This document shows, in pieces, positions 59,574-64,000 of a DNA stretch of 64,000 bases. How positions within the stretch are numbered: the first letter of the stretch is position 1; every line of letters begins with the position of its first letter. The stretch spans positions 27,915,896 to 27,979,895 of the forward strand of contig NC_067206.1 of the NCBI RefSeq assembly GCF_026262505.1. Reading direction: 5' to 3'. The stretch is from Trichomonas vaginalis G3 (taxonomy: Eukaryota; Parabasalia; Trichomonadida; Trichomonadidae). Below the pieces are notes generated by a model. The model saw nothing but the letters and a program-made list of their open reading frames with translations. It had not been told where the DNA came from and did no database searches. Position numbers and translations under genes: made by a program.

Positions 59574-59617
59574 GTCTTGGGTATGGTGGCACTGCGTTCC
59601 ACCTTACCCAATACTTG
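59571..59617. repeat. 47-base imperfect hairpin at a probable junction
   Basis: CAAGT-c-TTGGGTA-t-GGTGG, a 9-base loop, then CCACC-t-TACCCAA-t-ACTTG; 17 paired bases with three mismatches. It coincides with the loss of the capsid frame and with a change in base composition. Confidence 0.7.
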
Positions 59618-59753
59618 TGAATTTGACACTTTACAAAACCGTTAACGTATATTTTACAACATGAACGCAAAAACTAACTTAACCTTAAATATTTACAAAG
59701 CCGCCAACAATTTCACCTCACTATCGTTCTCACTAACAACTTCACTAATGTTC

Positions 59754-60038
59754 TCATAAATTTTCCTCAATATCTTCATCATCAGTGTTAACCCTATTGT
59801 AGTCATACTTGAAGCCATAAACTTTCTCTAACTTCTTAACGTACAATTTACATAACTTACCTTCGTCATCGTATGGTTTAATGATATAACTATTTCTATC
59901 TTTATAAACAGTCAATGAAAAGTCAACTGGTCTCGGATGTATTTGAAAGAACATGTTATGCTCAGGAAGGAAGAATAAATGTTTAAATGTATGTTTGTTA
60001 TATGTTTTGATTTGTATGAGTTGCTTTTGTTCTGTCAT
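59754..60038 (-). CDS. small Maverick protein of unknown function
   Basis: A 94-residue protein starting MTEQKQLIQIKTYNKHTFKH, with a Tyr/Lys-rich C-terminus and an acidic end (NTDDEDIEENL). The upstream part of the frame (to 60,176) has no good start; the ATG at 60,038 follows the T-rich TTATTTTATTTGGATGTA leader. No domain is recognised. Confidence 0.45.
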   Translation of the reverse strand: MTEQKQLIQIKTYNKHTFKHLFFLPEHNMFFQIHPRPVDFSLTVYKDRNSYIIKPYDDEGKLCKLYVKKLEKVYGFKYDYNRVNTDDEDIEENL

Positions 60039-60089
60039 TACATCCAAATAAAATAAAAATAATTTTAAAAAATAAAATAAAAAATAAAT

Positions 60090-60155
60090 GATCTCACCAC
60101 TCTCACACGTATGAAAACATAGCACAAAAATAAATTTAGGTGAAGTGGTGAGATC
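60090..60155. repeat. 12-bp perfect inverted repeat between two genes
   Basis: GATCTCACCACT (60,090-60,101) and AGTGGTGAGATC (60,144-60,155) can form a long-loop hairpin in the spacer between the genes ending at 60,193 and starting at 60,038. It could be a transcript-end structure or a protein-binding site. Confidence 0.55.
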
Positions 60156-60192
60156 TAACCCGATTTCTAACCTCATTTCTACCCTGTTGAAT

Positions 60193-60438
60193 TCATTGCT
60201 TTATAACTCTCTTCCTTGGTTTCTTTTTAGTTGCTTTCTTCACGTCTGTCTCCAACTTGACTGTCTTTCTTCTTCGTCCGTAATGATACCAGTTACTTCC
60301 ACCAGTCAATGGGTCAAATGGTCTTTCGTAAGGGTTTCCATACATTCCATAGGGACCATACGGAAGAACTACTGGTGGAGAAGAAACATCTTCTTTAGTT
60401 CCATCGACTCTATTTAAATGCATTGTTTCACCTTTCAT
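60193..60438 (-). CDS. small basic Maverick protein
   Basis: An 81-residue protein: PPVVLPYGPYGMYGNPYERP Tyr/Gly/Pro-rich middle and a strongly basic end (GRRRKTVKLETDVKKATKKK, then RKRVIKQ). Charge and size resemble the DNA-condensing core proteins of adenoviruses and Polintons, but no sequence motif proves it. Same strand and close spacing as the next three genes. Confidence 0.5.
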   Translation of the reverse strand: MKGETMHLNRVDGTKEDVSSPPVVLPYGPYGMYGNPYERPFDPLTGGSNWYHYGRRRKTVKLETDVKKATKKKPRKRVIKQ

Positions 60439-60471
60439 CTGGTCATTAAAGTCTTTTACGTGTTTTGCAAA

Positions 60472-60720
60472 CTAATCGTCCTTTCCTAAAGCATTTTCTG
60501 ACTCAGTCGCAACCAAATTGGATGCTTTATTTATGAGCCCTATTTTATTTAATCTTAACTTCTTTGCAACCCAGCCTCCAATCTTTCCTTTATTTGCATC
60601 TAATGTCTTTGAAACCCTTCCTCCACTCATTTTATTTACTGCGTCATAAGCTCCAAGTGCTTTTGCTCCAAATGCTAATGCTTTTGTTCCCATTGCGCCT
60701 AAAGCTGCCCAAGCTACCAT
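60472..60720 (-). CDS. small Ala/Gly-rich Maverick protein
   Basis: An 82-residue protein with an amphipathic Ala/Gly-rich head (MVAWAALGAMGTKALAFGAK) and a basic middle (ANKGKIGGWVAKKLRLNK). Such small Ala/Gly-rich proteins are common minor virion components or membrane-active peptides. Its ATG directly follows the stop of the gene at 60,721-60,945 with no spacer. Confidence 0.5.
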   Translation of the reverse strand: MVAWAALGAMGTKALAFGAKALGAYDAVNKMSGGRVSKTLDANKGKIGGWVAKKLRLNKIGLINKASNLVATESENALGKDD

Positions 60721-60945
60721 TTACCCCATATTAAAATCATCTCTCTTCAATATTATCTCATAAAAGTTCTCGTTACTGGAGAAAGTCAATGAAACATAAA
60801 CATTCTCACGGGCTTCACCCTCACCGCTTTGCGGTCTATCTAACTTCTTTCTTATCTCATCTATTCGCTTCAAAATGTCTGAACAATTGCTAACATCTTC
60901 TACAACAGTTATTTCATCATGAACGACCTTTAAGAACAAGCTCAT
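60721..60945 (-). CDS. small Maverick protein of unknown function
   Basis: A 74-residue protein starting MSLFLKVVHDEITVVEDVSN with a coiled middle (DILKRIDEIRKKLDRP). It contains paired hairpin 8, read in frame as part of RPQSGEGEARENV. It abuts its neighbours on both sides without a single spacer base (TAA then ATG). Confidence 0.5.
   Translation of the reverse strand: MSLFLKVVHDEITVVEDVSNCSDILKRIDEIRKKLDRPQSGEGEARENVYVSLTFSSNENFYEIILKRDDFNMG
60810..60835. repeat. paired hairpin 8
   Basis: GGG-CTTCA-CCC (60,810-60,820, weak) then ACCGC-TTT-GCGGT (60,823-60,835), inside the gene at 60,721-60,945. Confidence 0.7.
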
Positions 60946-61827
60946 TTAATATGCAATTAAAATCATCTCAATAATGAGTCCATCCTTTCCATCTTTAGGT
61001 AGCACAACATCTTTCATTGAAGAAGGTTCGACAAGTCTTATGTTAAACTTACTGACAAAGTTTGTTATACTATAATGCTTCGGCGGCGAATACATGTAGT
61101 TTGAAAGACATAATATAGATTCTTCAGCAAATTCACTTATACTGGATTTTATAACAATGTTCTCACGAGACCAAATACCACCAATTGACAATCTTGTAAG
61201 CAATCCTGCTGAACCTTCTACTGTAAACGTCGATGGTAACATTCCACGAAGGTCATCTATTGACATCGTTGAGTCACTGTATTTAAATATTTTCTTAAAG
61301 CAATCGTCATTATCTAACCATGCAATAGCTTTGAAGTTTTCATTCGAATATACATCTGCTTCATTAAATGTAAAACCTGACTTCTTTGCAGAGATGACTT
61401 TAAAATCTATTGAGTTTGTTTCAAAATTATATGCTATGGTAACTTCTGAAGGTAATGGATGCCCTTCCACAGTCAGTTGTTCTCTCACTACCGTTTGAAG
61501 CTTTGTATTAAAAACTTTCATGTCATCTCCTGTATCTAAGTTCACATACACAGCAACAGGGAAACTATCTTGCTTCTTTGTTTCATCATTATATCTCAAA
61601 ACATTAAAGTTCTTCAATAATATTGTTCTTCCTGCTGGAATACTTCGAACCTGTCTGATTTCAATAGCTTTCTCACCTCCTACATACTCTACCCAGTGTC
61701 TTGGATATTCATAAGTATACTGACTTTCTTGAATTTTGGTTGGTTTCATCATAACATGTTCATAGTATATCTTTATACTCTTGTCAGTTAGACTCGGTGC
61801 TATGTTCTGAATATTTCTGACTTGCAT
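60946..61827 (-). CDS. Maverick protein, possible minor (penton-like) capsid protein
   Basis: A 293-residue, beta-rich protein starting MQVRNIQNIAPSLTDKSIKI. Many alternating strands (KAIEIRQVRSIPAGRTILLK, FPVAVYVNLDTGDDM, GLLTRLSIGGIWSRENIVIK) and no helix-rich region would suit a jelly roll, and its place beside the packaging ATPase fits a minor capsid gene of Polintons. No diagnostic motif is seen, so the call is tentative. The frame opens at 61,929 but the ATG at 61,827 leaves just 16 bp to the divergent ATPase gene. Confidence 0.4.
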   Translation of the reverse strand: MQVRNIQNIAPSLTDKSIKIYYEHVMMKPTKIQESQYTYEYPRHWVEYVGGEKAIEIRQVRSIPAGRTILLKNFNVLRYNDETKKQDSFPVAVYVNLDTGDDMKVFNTKLQTVVREQLTVEGHPLPSEVTIAYNFETNSIDFKVISAKKSGFTFNEADVYSNENFKAIAWLDNDDCFKKIFKYSDSTMSIDDLRGMLPSTFTVEGSAGLLTRLSIGGIWSRENIVIKSSISEFAEESILCLSNYMYSPPKHYSITNFVSKFNIRLVEPSSMKDVVLPKDGKDGLIIEMILIAY

Positions 61828-61843
61828 TTTTAATGGAGATAAA

Positions 61844-62731
61844 ATGAAGCATTTAATACATGACGTAGATGAAGACATGAATGAAACTACAGACAAACTT
61901 AACTCTTCTCTCATTCTTCCTTTCAGCAAGGACTATGAGTTCTGTTCAAATGGTGTGTATTTCTATTGTGGAAAGATGGGTTCAGGTAAGACATTTAACC
62001 TCATTCGTCATATTCTTATAACAGAACGTTTAGGAAATGACTCATATTATGACCAAATCATTATATCAGCAACTTCAGACTCTATGGACTCAACAGCGAA
62101 AACATTTATGTCAAAAGTTCAAGCCTCTGTCGTTAAAGTTCCAGACAGTGAACTCATTGAATTTCTTCAACGTTACATTCGACGTAAGAGGAAATATTAT
62201 GCCATCGTTGAATTTATACAGTCAGGAATGCAAAAGACTTCTGAGGAGATGGAAAGAATTATTAACAAACACCACTTACGTCAGTACTCAGGAGTTTACG
62301 ATATGAAACGACTTACAAACTACATTCTGTCAAAACTTTCAAAATACCCCTTCAAAAAATATCCATCAAACACTTTATTAGTTTGTGACGACTTCGCCGG
62401 AAAAGGTTTAGTGTCAAAACCAGACTCACCATTAGCTAACATCATTACTAAAGTCAGACATTACCACTTAACTGTAGCAATACTTATGCAAACATGGAGG
62501 TTTTTAGCTTTAAACATAAAACGTCTCATAACTGACTTCGTTATCTTTCAAGGTTTCTCACGCTATGACATTGAACTCATTTGGAAACAGTCAGGTATAA
62601 CATTACCTTTTGAAGAAATTTGGGAAGCATATAAGTCTCTCATCTCTCCTCGTTCATACCTTGAGATTCATATCATGACTAATACCATTAAAGTCAAAAA
62701 TATTCCATGGGAACGACCAACATTGTTTTAA
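61844..62731 (+). CDS. Maverick A32/FtsK-HerA-type packaging ATPase
   Basis: A 295-residue P-loop ATPase: Walker A YCGKMGSGKTFNLI (~42-55), Walker B TLLVCDDFAGKG (~180) and a following sensor-like MQTWRFLALNIKRL. This is the A32-like genome-packaging ATPase of Polintons and nucleocytoplasmic viruses, which pumps DNA into capsids. The frame is open throughout. Its ATG faces that of the minor capsid candidate only 16 bp away, and its stop slightly overlaps the convergent gene at 62,728. Confidence 0.8.
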   Translation: MKHLIHDVDEDMNETTDKLNSSLILPFSKDYEFCSNGVYFYCGKMGSGKTFNLIRHILITERLGNDSYYDQIIISATSDSMDSTAKTFMSKVQASVVKVPDSELIEFLQRYIRRKRKYYAIVEFIQSGMQKTSEEMERIINKHHLRQYSGVYDMKRLTNYILSKLSKYPFKKYPSNTLLVCDDFAGKGLVSKPDSPLANIITKVRHYHLTVAILMQTWRFLALNIKRLITDFVIFQGFSRYDIELIWKQSGITLPFEEIWEAYKSLISPRSYLEIHIMTNTIKVKNIPWERPTLF

Positions 62732-63120
62732 AGTTTAACCTTCAATTGACTGATGGTAAACAAATTCCATGCATCTCTGTCGCCATTTCTGTTAATATTT
62801 TTGCTGTCATTCATATCATCCACTTCCCCATCCGTTAGCTTTTGAGGATATGCGTTAGAATAGCTGTTCTTAAATGAAGGCTTTTCACCTTTGAGAGCAT
62901 AAACTCTATAACTTTCTGCATACTTTATGTTTGAACCTCCTGAGCCATCATTGACATAAATTTTTATAGGCTTCCACCCTTTGTTCATGTTCCTGCTTCT
63001 TCCCTTTGCTCTTTTGTTCAGTAGTTCTACATCTTTATACACAGCTCCTGTCTCAGTGAATTCAACAATATTTTCATTCGTTAGCTTTACATTCAAACCC
63101 TTGTCGAGTATATTGTTCAT
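62728..63120 (-). CDS. Maverick protein of unknown function
   Basis: A 130-residue protein starting MNNILDKGLNVKLTNENIVE, basic and Asn-rich (RAKGRSRNMNKGWKPIKIYV, then NDGSGGSN), ending DRDAWNLFTISQLKVKL. An alternative ATG lies three codons upstream at 63,129. It is divergent from the gene at 63,155 with a T-rich spacer of ~35 bp. I looked for protease Cys/His motifs and found none convincing. Confidence 0.5.
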   Translation of the reverse strand: MNNILDKGLNVKLTNENIVEFTETGAVYKDVELLNKRAKGRSRNMNKGWKPIKIYVNDGSGGSNIKYAESYRVYALKGEKPSFKNSYSNAYPQKLTDGEVDDMNDSKNINRNGDRDAWNLFTISQLKVKL

Positions 63121-63154
63121 TTCATACATATAAAAGGTTTTTATTCTATATGAA

Positions 63155-63769
63155 ATGAGAAGCAAATCCATCTTAGCTGGTGCCGTTAATGTTCCAATTG
63201 AACCAACATCAAATGTTGACTCACGAACGACAAACAATATTGTCATAAAGAACTATAGTTCAGAGTGTTTGAAAGAAAAAGAACCAGAACTTAAGTCGGT
63301 GAATTTAAACACAGCTTCAAACGCTAACGCTACATCAGATGTTAAGTTAGAGTATCCACCACTGGACCAAATTCTTTCAAGAGAAGCCAACGACAACCCT
63401 TACACAAATGTTCAAACAAAGCCTTCAGATAACGTAGACCATTACCTTCTTCAGTTATACCAAACAATTTTACTCAAAGACGATAAGAAGCTTTTGACAA
63501 ATCTTATAAGTAAGAACCAAATAATTCTAACAAAGGAGGACCTTGAAAATATTATATCACGAATAACAGGAAAGCAATGTGTCATTGACTATCTCGACCC
63601 TGAAATCGAATGCTGTGGTCAAACGCCACCATTCATGAAAATAGGTAACATCCGCATCATTGAAACACCAGGAACTACAGGAGTTGAGTTTAAGTATAAA
63701 TATTCGAACGAATATACAAAACTTTCAACAGAATATAAACTTTGTTTGAAATATGTTTTAGTAAATTAA
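63155..63769 (+). CDS. Maverick protein, paralogue of 56,569-57,237
   Basis: A 204-residue protein starting MRSKSILAGAVNVPIEPTSN with a low-complexity Asn/Ser half and a conserved C-terminal domain: YLLQLYQTILLKDDKKLLTN, DLENIISRITGKQC, EIECCGQTPPF, and EYKLCLKYVLV. It is clearly related to the gene on the other strand 6 kb away. Leader TTTTTATTCTATATGAA is of the element type. Function unknown. Confidence 0.55.
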   Translation: MRSKSILAGAVNVPIEPTSNVDSRTTNNIVIKNYSSECLKEKEPELKSVNLNTASNANATSDVKLEYPPLDQILSREANDNPYTNVQTKPSDNVDHYLLQLYQTILLKDDKKLLTNLISKNQIILTKEDLENIISRITGKQCVIDYLDPEIECCGQTPPFMKIGNIRIIETPGTTGVEFKYKYSNEYTKLSTEYKLCLKYVLVN

Positions 63770-63780
63770 AGCAGTCAGGA

Positions 63781-63813
63781 GGGCTCTTTGAGCCCATCTT
63801 GGCGCTTTGCGCC
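63781..63813. repeat. paired hairpin 9, between convergent genes
   Basis: GGGCTC-TTT-GAGCCC (63,781-63,795) then GGCGC-TTT-GCGCC (63,801-63,813), the latter identical in sequence to the second member of pair 6. It sits in the 60-base gap between two convergent genes, where it could act as a two-way transcript end. Confidence 0.85.
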
Positions 63814-63830
63814 GTCAGTCAAAAAAAATT

Positions 63831-64000
63831 TCAAGTTAGCAATTTGTAATATCTATCCAAAACTTCTTCAACAGTATCGAACTCATCTTCATAATGCAAA
63901 CCTAATCTTATTGACTTGGTGCAGTTTTCACTAACACAATATTTTTCTGTTCTCTTGACTGACATAACTAACTCATTTGTTTCATCAAACAGCAACAACC
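63831..64000 (-). CDS. Maverick gene, 3' part only (runs off the window)
   Basis: An open minus-strand frame entering from the right edge: LLLFDETNELVMSVKRTEKY, then CVSENCTKSIRLGLHYEDEF, ending DRYYKLLT. The CVSENC pair of Cys and the length are not enough to name it. Its stop lies 17 bases from paired hairpin 9. Confidence 0.5.
   Translation of the reverse strand, partial: LLLFDETNELVMSVKRTEKYCVSENCTKSIRLGLHYEDEFDTVEEVLDRYYKLLT

Larger units (their letters stand above)
42776..64000. mobile_element. Maverick/Polinton DNA (one element or two abutting), running off the right edge
   Basis: Carries polymerase B, rve integrase, packaging ATPase and capsid-type genes, the core set of Mavericks. 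The left limit lies between TRM9 (ends 42,177) and the first element gene near 42,780-43,020; terminal repeats could not be identified. Several genes are broken (about half a dozen breaks in all, beside two transposon insertions) while many frames remain open, so it looks like a relatively recent fossil. Gene starts share a T-rich leader (TTTTATTT, then TATAAA-like bases, then ATG) not used by host genes. Paralogous genes at 56.6-57.2 and 63.2-63.8 kb and a rise in G+C after ~59.6 kb suggest two related elements. Confidence 0.85.

Noticed and set aside
62728-63120. Adenain-type protease of the Maverick
   Set aside because: No His-Asp/Glu-Cys order could be found; left as unknown. The protease may lie beyond the window.
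42178-64000. CRISPR array or bacterial phage island
   Set aside because: No regular repeat-spacer pattern; polymerase, integrase and ATPase types and eukaryotic setting fit a Maverick. The collar domain alone does not make it a phage.

Overview
The window is AT-rich nuclear DNA of a parabasalid flagellate, most likely a trichomonad of the Trichomonas/Tritrichomonas kind. Reasons: short intronless genes on both strands; a few genes with a TCATTTTT-type initiator just before the ATG; trichomonad-style ankyrin, glycine-rich and beta-helix surface proteins; a Tvmar1-like mariner; and a large Maverick/Polinton region. The exact species cannot be fixed from sequence alone, and no rRNA or clear tRNA gene was seen.

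Bases 1-42,200 are host chromosome. Recognisable genes in order: aldose 1-epimerase, an ARM-fold protein, a giant TOR-family PIKK with a degenerate kinase site, MNS1, a CK2-like kinase divergent from TAF5, a pseudokinase-TTLL fusion, two surface-protein pieces (glycine-rich and beta-helix), SGT1 divergent from LSM2, TAF11, a frameshifted ankyrin gene, a dynamin-related GTPase, IFT56, a membrane-anchored phospholipase B-like protein, a hydrogenosomal-type beta-barrel, a small unknown protein and TRM9. Three serve the flagellum or its tubulin (MNS1, IFT56, TTLL) and two are TFIID subunits (TAF5, TAF11). The host intergenic space holds two non-coding mobile-element candidates: a ~1.25 kb foldback palindrome (1702-2951) and a 1.8 kb element with terminal inverted repeats and a TTA target duplication (5643-7436).

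Bases ~42,780-64,000 are Maverick/Polinton DNA that runs off the right edge. Parts seen are a protein-primed-type DNA polymerase B with an HNH-like module, an rve integrase, a stalk/tail-collar protein, a probable major capsid protein, small basic and Ala/Gly-rich proteins, a possible minor capsid protein and a packaging ATPase. Several genes are broken, so it reads as a fairly young fossil. It was later hit by a TTAA-flanked Kolobok-like transposon (43,394-45,822) and a mariner (57,362-58,660). A composition change and a pair of paralogous genes suggest that two related elements may abut near 59.6 kb.

The most unusual signal is a set of about nine short paired hairpins (two stem-loops of 12-16 bases, usually a 5-6 bp stem with a 3-base loop, 1-5 bases apart). 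They are scattered through the Maverick DNA, often in frame inside genes, and were not noticed in the host part. They look like double-hairpin elements, and one copy with its flanks occurs in two unrelated genes.
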